In this document: positions 24,612 through 31,822 of the stretch, piece after piece | Numbering within the stretch: position 1 is the stretch's first letter | Layout: every line of letters starts with the position of its first letter | Assembly (NCBI GenBank): GCA_902778935.1 | Contig: CACYZT010000002.1 | Location: forward strand, 124,001-188,000 | Reading direction: 5' to 3' | Source of the DNA: an uncultured Bacteroidales bacterium | GTDB lineage: Bacteria > Bacteroidota > Bacteroidia > Bacteroidales > Paludibacteraceae | DNA length: 64,000 nucleotides | Notes under the pieces: model-generated | What the model was told of the DNA's origin: nothing | The model's database searches: none | Seen by the model: only the letters and a program-made list of their open reading frames with translations | Program-made: the position numbers and the translations under genes

Positions 24612-25383
24612 ACGACACATCCTCTTTATGGTCATGGTGGGCGGAGTAAATCGCCTGTGCCGAGTTCAGATACGCGTACGTCATATCCGTTGTGCTGAAC
24701 TCATCTTCCTCTACACTATACAGTATAGCTGCATGGCGCATAATCACATCTATATCGTCACGCATAGCGGGACCCGTTTGGGCTTCCGTCGGAGTCATGG
24801 TATGCACTTTGGCCGCCGTCTGGTCTATCAAGGGTAACAGGGCCTCGAATGGAATCTGCGTGCCGCGTAACACTTGTGCCGCCATTCGATACATGAGATT
24901 TGTGCAGTTGTTGGCAAACACCCCTGCCACATGCAATCGCTCTCGGTCGTGCTGGCTGGCCTCGTAGATATGTCCGGTCAAGTTCTGCGCAAGCGAATAG
25001 ATAGCGGCTATGTCATCTATATTACGTCCTTCGATGAAACACGGAATGGAACTCCAGTCATCGATGAGGTGCGTACGGCTGAAAGATTGAAAGAAATACA
25101 TCACTCCCGCGTGCGGTTTGTCATCTCCAAATACGTCAATAGGCATCGAGCCCGAAGTATGCAAATGTAGCGCTTGAGGCGCATGGATTTTTGCCACCAC
25201 TTCCTTCAACGCGTGGTCGGCAATAGCATAGATATAACAATCAGCGGGCGGCAACTCGACCGTCGGCGATGGGTCGGCAGTTATAGGTCGTCCATGAACC
25301 AATTCCACCCGTATTCCTTTTAATTCAAACGCGTGCGCAAGATTAGAGCCTACGCTACCCGCTCCTACTACAACGATTCTCAT
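24517..25383 (-). CDS. Rossmann-fold DUF2520 protein
   Basis: 288 residues from ATG 25383 (MRIVVVGAGSVGSNLAHAFE), the natural start of the NAD(P)-binding GxGxxG fold. Domain two carries the DUF2520 signature, ASQHDRERLHVAGVFANNCTN. The family resembles small ketopantoate- or pyrroline-reductase-like oxidoreductases, but its substrate is not known. The gene begins 5 bases after the M20 peptidase stop, in an operon with it and the FecCD permease. Its last 95 bases run inside the 3' end of mutY on the other strand; the tail after FTELLSQALEALNE is poorly conserved-looking. Confidence 0.88.
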   Translation of the reverse strand: MRIVVVGAGSVGSNLAHAFELKGIRVELVHGRPITADPSPTVELPPADCYIYAIADHALKEVVAKIHAPQALHLHTSGSMPIDVFGDDKPHAGVMYFFQSFSRTHLIDDWSSIPCFIEGRNIDDIAAIYSLAQNLTGHIYEASQHDRERLHVAGVFANNCTNLMYRMAAQVLRGTQIPFEALLPLIDQTAAKVHTMTPTEAQTGPAMRDDIDVIMRHAAILYSVEEDEFSTTDMTYAYLNSAQAIYSAHHDHKEDVSFTELLSQALEALNEKGHGRQAQARRRGLFPE

Positions 25384-25388
25384 GACAG

Positions 25389-26762
25389 CTAACAATTTGA
25401 AGCAAATGACTTATAGAATTCCGAAACGGCGACGATACCCTTCTCCCACACCTCGAGGTCCATGGATTCATTGGGCGAGTGAATAGCGTTCTGCTCCAGT
25501 CCGAAACCCATTAGGATGGTCTTGCAACCGAGTATCTGTTCAAAGGCGGCTATGATAGGAATACTACCGCCGCGACGAGCAGCAAGCGGACGTTTGCCAA
25601 AGGCAATCTCAAAACCTTTCTCTGCTGCTTTATAGGCAGGAATATCAATCGGACAAACATATCCCTGGCCGCCATGCATAGGCGTGATTTGGACGCGTAC
25701 ACCTTTCGGCGCCAAGGATTGCATATAATCGATGAAGGCCTGCGAAATCTTCGCGTGGTCCTGGTTAGCCACAAGACGGCAGGACACTTTGGCAAAGGCT
25801 TTGGACGGGAGTACGGTTTTCGAGCCTTCTCCGGTGTAACCGCCCCATATACCGCACACATCAAACGAAGGACGGCAAGAGTTACGCTCAAGGGTTGAAT
25901 AGCCCGCTTCGCCGAACACGTCATCCACATCGATGGCTGCGTTGTATTTCTCCTGCGAGAACGGAATCTGCGCAATCATAGCCCGCTCGGCTTCAGGGAT
26001 AGGCAGCACGTCATCGTAGAAACCGGGAATAGTGATACGGCCATCGGAGTCCACCACTTTGGCCAGCATCTCACAGAGCGCATTCGCAGGGTTCTTGACT
26101 GCTCCGCCGAAATGACCGCTATGCAGGTCGCGATTCGGTCCATCGACTTCGATTTGCCAATACGCGAGTCCGCGGAGTCCGGTCGTGATAGACGGCGTGT
26201 CTTTGCCGATCATAGAGGTGTCGGACACGAGGATAATATCTGCCTTCAGCAATTCTTTATGGTCCTCCAGGAATGCTTCAAGAGAAGGAGAACCGATTTC
26301 TTCTTCGCCTTCGAAAATGAACTTGACATTACAGCCCATTTGTCCTGTTTGCACAAGGTATTCAAAGGCTTTTGCCTGAATCATAGCCTGTCCTTTGTCA
26401 TCATCGGCGCCGCGGGCATAGAGACGTCCGTCACGGATGTCCGGTTCCCACGGGTTTGATTGCCATTGCTCCAAGGGTTCAGCGGGCATCACATCGTAAT
26501 GGGCGTAAACCAGGACAGTAGGCCGCCGGTCATCGGTTTTATACTCGCCATAGACGAAAGGATTGCCGTTGGACGGAAGAACTTCCGCGCGGTGGCAACC
26601 GGCCTCTGACAACAACTCACGCCAACGCTCGGCACAACGTAACATATCGGCTTTGTGCTCCGCCTGACAACTCACACTCGGGATTCGAATGAGACTCGCC
26701 CATTCGTTCATGAACCGCTCTCTATGAGCGCTGATATACTCGTTTATCGACATAACTGTCAT
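25389..26762 (-). CDS. M20-family zinc metallopeptidase (dipeptidase)
   Basis: 457 residues. The di-zinc site is intact: His and Asp in VYAHYDVMP, Asp in GADDDKGQ, Glu pair in FEGEEEIGS, Asp in VSDTSMIG, and a His near the end in NAIHSPNE. A dimerisation domain is inserted (about 200-320). Such enzymes hydrolyse dipeptides or N-acyl amino acids in the cytosol. A second ATG 9 bases later (MSINEY) is an alternative start. It sits between the FecCD permease gene (14-base gap) and the DUF2520 gene. The S9 peptidase at 17.9 kb could supply its substrates, by inference. Confidence 0.93.
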   Translation of the reverse strand: MTVMSINEYISAHRERFMNEWASLIRIPSVSCQAEHKADMLRCAERWRELLSEAGCHRAEVLPSNGNPFVYGEYKTDDRRPTVLVYAHYDVMPAEPLEQWQSNPWEPDIRDGRLYARGADDDKGQAMIQAKAFEYLVQTGQMGCNVKFIFEGEEEIGSPSLEAFLEDHKELLKADIILVSDTSMIGKDTPSITTGLRGLAYWQIEVDGPNRDLHSGHFGGAVKNPANALCEMLAKVVDSDGRITIPGFYDDVLPIPEAERAMIAQIPFSQEKYNAAIDVDDVFGEAGYSTLERNSCRPSFDVCGIWGGYTGEGSKTVLPSKAFAKVSCRLVANQDHAKISQAFIDYMQSLAPKGVRVQITPMHGGQGYVCPIDIPAYKAAEKGFEIAFGKRPLAARRGGSIPIIAAFEQILGCKTILMGFGLEQNAIHSPNESMDLEVWEKGIVAVSEFYKSFASNC

Positions 26763-26776
26763 GATAATTACTATTC

Positions 26777-27751
26777 TTATTTATTTTTGAGAATAATCCA
26801 AATGATAACCGGTGCGCCGAAGAGGGCGGAAACGGTGGAAATAGGCAACGGGTAGATGAAAAGTGAGCAAAGCACATCGCAGACCAGCAACAGACATGCA
26901 CCCAAGAGTGCGGACGCAGGCACAGTAATACGATGGTTGGATGTGCGGAATATACCTCGCGCAATATGCGGCACGGCTACACCTATAAATGCAATCGGAC
27001 CGCAGAAAGCCGTTACGCCGCCGGCGAGAAGGCCTGTAGCAAGCACGATAAACAGACGCGTGCGACTCACGTTGATGCCTAAACCGCGGGCATAGTCTTC
27101 GCCCAGCAACAAACCATTAAGCGGTTTGAGCGCCAAGATAACAAAGATAGCACCCAGCAACAGAATAGGAATCAACAACTGCATATCGCTCCACCCTACA
27201 CTACTGAGCGAACCTAAAGTCCAGACAATAAACAATTTGAGTGCATCGGGGTTAGCGAAGTTCTGCAGCAGGCTAACCAGCGCACCGGCGATGGAACCGA
27301 ACATCAATCCCACTATAAGCAAGCTGACATTACTGGTCACACGACGGCTGACAGCCAGCACAAGAAGTAGCACAAGCGTAGCACCAAGGCAAGCTGCCAC
27401 AGGAAGCATGACGGCAAAAGGAGAAAGACGAAAAACAAACGGCAACACCGTTGAGCACATCGTCAAAAGCGCCACACCAAGGCTGGCTCCCGACGAGACG
27501 CCAAGTGTGTAAGGTCCGGCAAGCGGGTTGCGGAACAGCGTTTGCATAATCAAACCCGAAACGGACAGAGAGGCACCGGCAAGAATAGCCGTCACAGCCT
27601 TCGGCAGACGAATGGCATGGAGGATATTGTTCTCCATCGGAGACAATTCGCCAAAAGGCCACAACCAAATACTTCCGCTACATACATCTAAGCCGAACAA
27701 AAACACCAAAAGGGCGGTTAAAATGACAAATATGATGATGATTTTTCTCAT
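26777..27751 (-). CDS. FecCD-family ABC transporter permease (iron-siderophore/cobalamin type)
   Basis: 324 residues from ATG 27751 (MRKIIIIFVILTALLVFLFG), preferred over an earlier ATG that lies within the promoter. Around ten hydrophobic helices and the family motifs RLPKAVTAILAGASLSVSG, QTLFRNPLAGPYTLGVSSGA and CGPIAFIGVAVPHIARGIF are visible. It forms the membrane channel of BtuC/FhuB-type importers. No ATP-binding or substrate-binding gene lies in the neighbourhood, so it is an orphan permease here and its partners must be encoded elsewhere. It leads the DUF2520 - M20 operon and shares a divergent promoter with panB. Confidence 0.92.
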   Translation of the reverse strand: MRKIIIIFVILTALLVFLFGLDVCSGSIWLWPFGELSPMENNILHAIRLPKAVTAILAGASLSVSGLIMQTLFRNPLAGPYTLGVSSGASLGVALLTMCSTVLPFVFRLSPFAVMLPVAACLGATLVLLLVLAVSRRVTSNVSLLIVGLMFGSIAGALVSLLQNFANPDALKLFIVWTLGSLSSVGWSDMQLLIPILLLGAIFVILALKPLNGLLLGEDYARGLGINVSRTRLFIVLATGLLAGGVTAFCGPIAFIGVAVPHIARGIFRTSNHRITVPASALLGACLLLVCDVLCSLFIYPLPISTVSALFGAPVIIWIILKNK

Positions 27752-27759
27752 TTCGAGCA

Positions 27760-27808
27760 CAAAGGTACAATTTTTTTTGGATATATGCAAAAAAAGCAGT
27801 AATTTTGC
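27760..27808. promoter_or_regulatory. Divergent fecCD-type/panB promoter pair with shared -33 palindrome
   Basis: Plus: TTTG 27776-27779, 20 bases, TAATTTTGC 27800-27808 (panB). Minus: TTTG 27791-27788, 20 bases, TACCTTTG 27767-27760 (FecCD). The two -33 boxes together form TTTGGATATATGCAAA at 27776-27791. Confidence 0.85.
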
Positions 27809-27828
27809 ATCGTTTTTTTGTAAAGATT

Positions 27829-28644
27829 ATGAGTGTACACGTACAAAATAGCCGATTGACGACCACTAAATTGCGTCAAATGAAGGCTAACGGCGAGAAA
27901 ATCGCCATGTTAACAAGTTATGATTTCACGCTTGCTTCCTTAGTCGATGAAGCCGGTATTGACATTCTTCTGGTCGGCGACAGCGCAAGCAATGTTGTCT
28001 GCGGCAATTCTTACACATTGCCCATTACCGTGGATGAGATGATTTTTCTCACAAAGGGTGTTGTCCGCGCTGCCCGACACGCGCTCGTCGTGTGCGATAT
28101 GCCTTTCGGCAGTTATCAGGTTAGCGAAGAGGAGGCCGTTCGAAACGCCATCAAAATCCTCAAGGAGAGCGGCTGTGATGCCGTGAAACTCGAAGGCGGA
28201 GAAGAGATTCTTCCCGCTATCCGACACATGATACAAGCGGGTGTGCCGGTGATGGGACATCTGGGGCTCACTCCGCAGAGCGTAAACCAGTTTGGCGGTT
28301 ACGGACTGCGTGCCAAGGAAGAGGCAGAGGCGGAGAAATTGCTCCATGACGCGAAATTACTGGACGAGGCGGGCTGTTTCTCGATTGTTCTGGAGAAGAT
28401 TCCTGCGGCGCTTGCCGAACAAGTGACCAAAGCCGTCAGTTGTCCTGTTATCGGCATCGGAGCCGGTAATGGGTGCGACGGACAAGTGTTGGTTCTGCAC
28501 GATATGTTGGGCCTCAATCAAGGCTTCAAACCTAAGTTCCTGCGTCATTTCGCTCAACTGGCAGACCAAGTAAAAGGTGCTGTCAGCGAGTATGTCGGAG
28601 CGGTAAAAGACAGTAGTTTCCCGTCCGCAGAAGAAAGCTACTAA
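27829..28644 (+). CDS. panB: 3-methyl-2-oxobutanoate hydroxymethyltransferase (PanB)
   Basis: 271 residues from ATG 27829. PanB transfers a one-carbon unit from methylenetetrahydrofolate to alpha-ketoisovalerate, giving ketopantoate, the first committed step of pantothenate and CoA synthesis. The TIM-barrel motifs are VGDSASNVVCGN (metal Asp), DMPFGSYQ, GCDAVKLEGG, PVMGHLGLTPQSV and IGIGAGNGCDGQVLVLHD. An in-frame ATG 24 bases earlier lies inside the transcription start region. Monocistronic, closed by the terminator at 28663-28692. Confidence 0.97.
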   Translation: MSVHVQNSRLTTTKLRQMKANGEKIAMLTSYDFTLASLVDEAGIDILLVGDSASNVVCGNSYTLPITVDEMIFLTKGVVRAARHALVVCDMPFGSYQVSEEEAVRNAIKILKESGCDAVKLEGGEEILPAIRHMIQAGVPVMGHLGLTPQSVNQFGGYGLRAKEEAEAEKLLHDAKLLDEAGCFSIVLEKIPAALAEQVTKAVSCPVIGIGAGNGCDGQVLVLHDMLGLNQGFKPKFLRHFAQLADQVKGAVSEYVGAVKDSSFPSAEESY

Positions 28645-28662
28645 CAGCCAAGACCAAAGCAC

Positions 28663-28692
28663 AAAAAAAAGAGGCGCGCGCCTCTTTTTTTT
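28663..28692. terminator. Perfectly palindromic bidirectional terminator
   Basis: A 30-base perfect palindrome (eight A, GAGGCGC, GCGCCTC, eight T) between the convergent ends of panB and the membrane-protein gene. The last bases overlap the stop codon of the latter. Confidence 0.95.
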
Positions 28693-29437
28693 AGGGTAGT
28701 ATCTCTTCGAGCTTAGCTGCTATCTCATCCTTGTATTTATTACCCGTCTCGGGGTTGATGGACAGCGTGCCGAAGTCAATGGTGATAAACGGAGCCAACG
28801 AATTGCTCGTCACGAGTTTGAGGTCTTTGCGGCCCTGACGAACCTCCATAATCTCCTTGAACGGGATAATCAGTCCCTGAGCATAGAGCAAACCTTCCTC
28901 GCGGTTAGCGAGCACGCAACGCGAAACAAGAATATCGTGCTTGAACCATGTCTCATAGTTTTCGCCGAGATACTTTTTGATGATTGCCATAGCCTCGGGG
29001 TTCTTGTATTTGGCTTCCTGTTTCCATTGCTGGCGTTCTAACTCACGGGCAGCTGCTGCCTCGCGCACGTGCTCTTCATTCTCGGCCACTTTGTCATCGA
29101 TGCTGTCGAGATATTTCTTCGAATTCATACGCAGAGCAATCAAGATAAGAACATCTGCCAGAATAACGACTCCCGGATAAGCAAGCGTGCTATACCCATC
29201 GCCAAAAATGAATGGCAGCGGGATATAGATGATAGCAAGCGCCAAACCGCAATAGAGCAGCTTGCGGCACTTGTTATGCGAACGATGAATGGCCTGAATC
29301 GTTTGCTCGCGCGTGACCTCACGAACCACCTTTACGCGATCGCCGGCATCGTACCAACGCCACACCAGGAAAAACGATAGAAACATAAGTCCTACAAGGA
29401 CAAAAATCACAGAGTAAAGGATAATTTCCGCTGTCAT
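28691..29437 (-). CDS. Membrane protein with PH-like C-terminal domain, unknown function
   Basis: 248 residues. Three hydrophobic segments (about residues 5-25, 61-80 and 84-101) are followed by a charged helix (VAENEEHVREAAAARELERQ) that may form a coiled coil, and a C-terminal region (LLYAQGLIIPFKEIMEVRQG, DLKLVTSNSLAPFITIDFG) shaped like the PH/YcxB-type beta domains of other bacterial membrane proteins. No enzyme motif. It is divergent from galK with a shared -33 element, but nothing else links it to galactose use. Function unknown. Confidence 0.8.
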   Translation of the reverse strand: MTAEIILYSVIFVLVGLMFLSFFLVWRWYDAGDRVKVVREVTREQTIQAIHRSHNKCRKLLYCGLALAIIYIPLPFIFGDGYSTLAYPGVVILADVLILIALRMNSKKYLDSIDDKVAENEEHVREAAAARELERQQWKQEAKYKNPEAMAIIKKYLGENYETWFKHDILVSRCVLANREEGLLYAQGLIIPFKEIMEVRQGRKDLKLVTSNSLAPFITIDFGTLSINPETGNKYKDEIAAKLEEILP

Positions 29438-29462
29438 GGTTAAAAGATTTTTAAATTTCGTT

Positions 29463-29512
29463 GCAAAGATACAACTTTTTTTGCATATATCAAAATTTTT
29501 TTGTATCTTTGT
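29463..29512. promoter_or_regulatory. Divergent promoter pair of galK and the membrane-protein gene
   Basis: Plus: TTTG 29480-29483, 20 bases, TATCTTTG 29504-29511 (galK). Minus: TTTG 29494-29491, 19 bases, TATCTTTGC 29471-29463. Together the -33 boxes read TTTGCATATATCAAA (29480-29494). Confidence 0.85.
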
Positions 29513-29550
29513 GCACTTTTTTTATAGAAATTCAAAAAAACACATTTACT

Positions 29551-30729
29551 ATGACAACACAAGAGATGCAAATTGCTTTCGAAAAAGCGTACGGCCGGAA
29601 GGCTGAGAAGATGTTTTTCGCGCCCGGGCGCGTGAACCTTATTGGTGAGCATACCGATTACAACGGCGGCTGCGTTTTTCCTTGCGCACTTAGTTTTGGC
29701 GCTTGGCTGCTGATTGCCCAAAACAACGACCAAGTATTACGTTTTCGTTCTCTCAACATGCCGCAGGTCTATGAGATTCCTGTTTCGCAAATCAAACCGC
29801 AACCCGACAGAGCATGGTGTAACTATTCGCTCGGTTGTATTGAGATTATTGCACGCCGTCATCCGGAGGCGAAACTGCAGAGCGGTTACGACCTGCTCTA
29901 CTACGGCAACGTACCTGCAGGAGCCGGTCTGAGCAGTAGCGCAGCCATGGAAGTGGTTACGGCGCGCGCCTTCACGGAGGAAATGGGATGGAAGGATGCG
30001 GATGACAAGAAATACCGTACCGAGTTGGCGCTTATCGGCCAGGCTTGCGAGCATGAGTACGCAGGTGTGATGTGCGGTATCATGGACCAGTTCGCCAGCG
30101 CACAGGGCAAGAAAGACCACGCTATCTACCTCAACTGCGATACACTCGAATTCGAGCACGTGCCGGTTAAACTGGAGGGAATCAAAGTGGTTATCACCAA
30201 TACCCATAGCCCACACCACCTCGACAGCGGCGCATACAACGACCGCGTGAACCAATGCAAACTGGCCGTGGAGCAAATATGCAAAGTGAAACCGATTAAG
30301 TTCCTTGCGGAATTGACAGAAGACGACTGGCGTGAAGTGGAAAGCGCTATCACCGATCCGATTGCTAAAAAACGCGCACGCCACGTGGTGGGCGAAGTAG
30401 CACGTACTGCTGCTGCCGTGGAGGCGCTCAAGAAAGGCGAGATTTCGTACTTTGGTGAACTCATGACGGCCAGCCATGTATCGCTTCGAGATGACTACGA
30501 AGTAACGGGACCCGAACTGGACGCACTCGCCGAAGCTGCTTGGCAGGTAGAAGGTGTGCTCGGTAGCCGTATGACCGGTGGCGGTTTCGGTGGTTGTACC
30601 GTTAGCCTCGTTCGCGACGAAGCTATCGAGACATTCAAAGCCTTCGTGGGAGAAGAGTACGAGAAGAAGACCGGACTCAAGGCGGACTTCTATGTGGCTG
30701 AAATCGGAGATGGAGTGATGAGGCTATGA
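29551..30729 (+). CDS. galK: Galactokinase
   Basis: 392 residues from ATG 29551 (MTTQEMQIAFEKAYGRKAEK); a longer frame runs back through the promoter and is rejected. GHMP-kinase motifs are clear: GRVNLIGEHTDYNGG (galactose binding), GAGLSSSAAMEV (ATP loop) and SRMTGGGFGGCTV. It phosphorylates alpha-D-galactose at C1, the first Leloir step. galM overlaps its stop by 4 bases (ATGA), so the two are coupled, and the GH2 enzyme follows about 100 bases later, a natural beta-galactoside pathway. Confidence 0.97.
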   Translation: MTTQEMQIAFEKAYGRKAEKMFFAPGRVNLIGEHTDYNGGCVFPCALSFGAWLLIAQNNDQVLRFRSLNMPQVYEIPVSQIKPQPDRAWCNYSLGCIEIIARRHPEAKLQSGYDLLYYGNVPAGAGLSSSAAMEVVTARAFTEEMGWKDADDKKYRTELALIGQACEHEYAGVMCGIMDQFASAQGKKDHAIYLNCDTLEFEHVPVKLEGIKVVITNTHSPHHLDSGAYNDRVNQCKLAVEQICKVKPIKFLAELTEDDWREVESAITDPIAKKRARHVVGEVARTAAAVEALKKGEISYFGELMTASHVSLRDDYEVTGPELDALAEAAWQVEGVLGSRMTGGGFGGCTVSLVRDEAIETFKAFVGEEYEKKTGLKADFYVAEIGDGVMRL

Positions 30730-31721
30730 AACCAATTCAATTCTATACCATCAAAAGTTCCGGTGGACTAAAGGTGGAGATTTCGAATCTCGGCGCGAAG
30801 ATAACCAAACTGATGGTGGCCAACCGCAAAGGCGAAGTCAAGGATATCGTCCTTGGCTTCCGCTCTGCGGAGGAGTGGCGAACCAAAGAGACCTATTTCA
30901 ACGCTATCTGCGGACGAGTGGCGAACCGTATCAAAAACGGGCAGTTCACGCTGGACGGCAAGGCTTACCAACTGCCGATTAACAACGGCACAAACAGCCT
31001 GCACGGCGGAGTCGAGGGTTTCAACGCCAAAATCTGGGAAGTGGTGGAGCAGAGCCTGTTTGAAATCAAACTGCACTATCGCGCCAAAGACGGCGAAGAG
31101 AACTATCCCGGCAACCTCGATGTATGGGTGACATACACGGCGACCAAAGATAACACACTTCGCATTCACTACGAAGCGAAGACCGATGCGCCGACACTCG
31201 TTGCCATGACCAACCATGCCTATTTCAACCTCGCAGGCGAAGGAAGCGGAAAAATACACGACCATATCCTGCAAGTGTTTGCAGACCGATACACGCCCTT
31301 TGACGAAACCGCTTGCCCAACGGGCGAGATTCTGCCCGTAGAAGGAAGTCCAATGGATTTCCGTCAACCAACACGTATCGGCGACCGTATTGACGACCCG
31401 TTCTTCGCACCCGGCAGAGGAATTGACAACAACTGGTGCCTCTGCGACGGCGATGCACCCAAAGAGTTGCGCCATGCAGCCACCCTGCAAGCCGACGGAC
31501 GAACCATGGAGTGCTGGACAACCATGAAAGGACTCCAAGTCTATACCGGCAACTGGGTCGAGCAGAACGAAGGAAAGAGCGGACAAGTGTATGATATCCA
31601 GCACGCCGTGTGCCTCGAAGCGCAGAACTGGCCCGATAGCATCAATCATGCCAACTTCCCGAACATCATTCTCCGTCCAAACGAGAAACTCGACGAAGTA
31701 ACAGAGTATCGTTTCCTCTGA
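30726..31721 (+). CDS. galM: Aldose 1-epimerase (mutarotase)
   Basis: 331 residues. GalM interconverts alpha and beta galactose so that GalK gets its alpha anomer. Active-site stretches are NSLHGGVEGF (first His), MTNHAYFNLAGEG (second His) and VCLEAQNWPDSIN (catalytic Glu). No signal peptide, so it is cytosolic. It overlaps galK by 4 bases. Downstream lies a 101-base gap made largely of short repeats before the GH2 gene. Confidence 0.95.
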   Translation: MKPIQFYTIKSSGGLKVEISNLGAKITKLMVANRKGEVKDIVLGFRSAEEWRTKETYFNAICGRVANRIKNGQFTLDGKAYQLPINNGTNSLHGGVEGFNAKIWEVVEQSLFEIKLHYRAKDGEENYPGNLDVWVTYTATKDNTLRIHYEAKTDAPTLVAMTNHAYFNLAGEGSGKIHDHILQVFADRYTPFDETACPTGEILPVEGSPMDFRQPTRIGDRIDDPFFAPGRGIDNNWCLCDGDAPKELRHAATLQADGRTMECWTTMKGLQVYTGNWVEQNEGKSGQVYDIQHAVCLEAQNWPDSINHANFPNIILRPNEKLDEVTEYRFL

Positions 31722-31747
31722 ATAGCGAATGAAGATGCACTCAAAAG

Positions 31748-31815
31748 CATAACATAAGCATAAGATAAGCATAACATAAGCGTGACGTTACCGTAACGTC
31801 AGTATAACCTACGTA
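31748..31815. repeat. Intergenic tract of about 10-12-base repeats before the GH2 gene
   Basis: Units of the type GCATAACATAA and GCATAAGATAA repeat four times, followed by a GACGTTACCGTAACGTCA inverted repeat. The tract fills most of the 101-base gap between galM and the GH2 gene. Confidence 0.75.
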
Positions 31816-31822
31816 TTAGAAT

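Noticed and set aside
29461-29550. Longer GalK N-terminus
   Set aside because: It covers the promoter, and galactokinases begin close to the chosen ATG at 29551.
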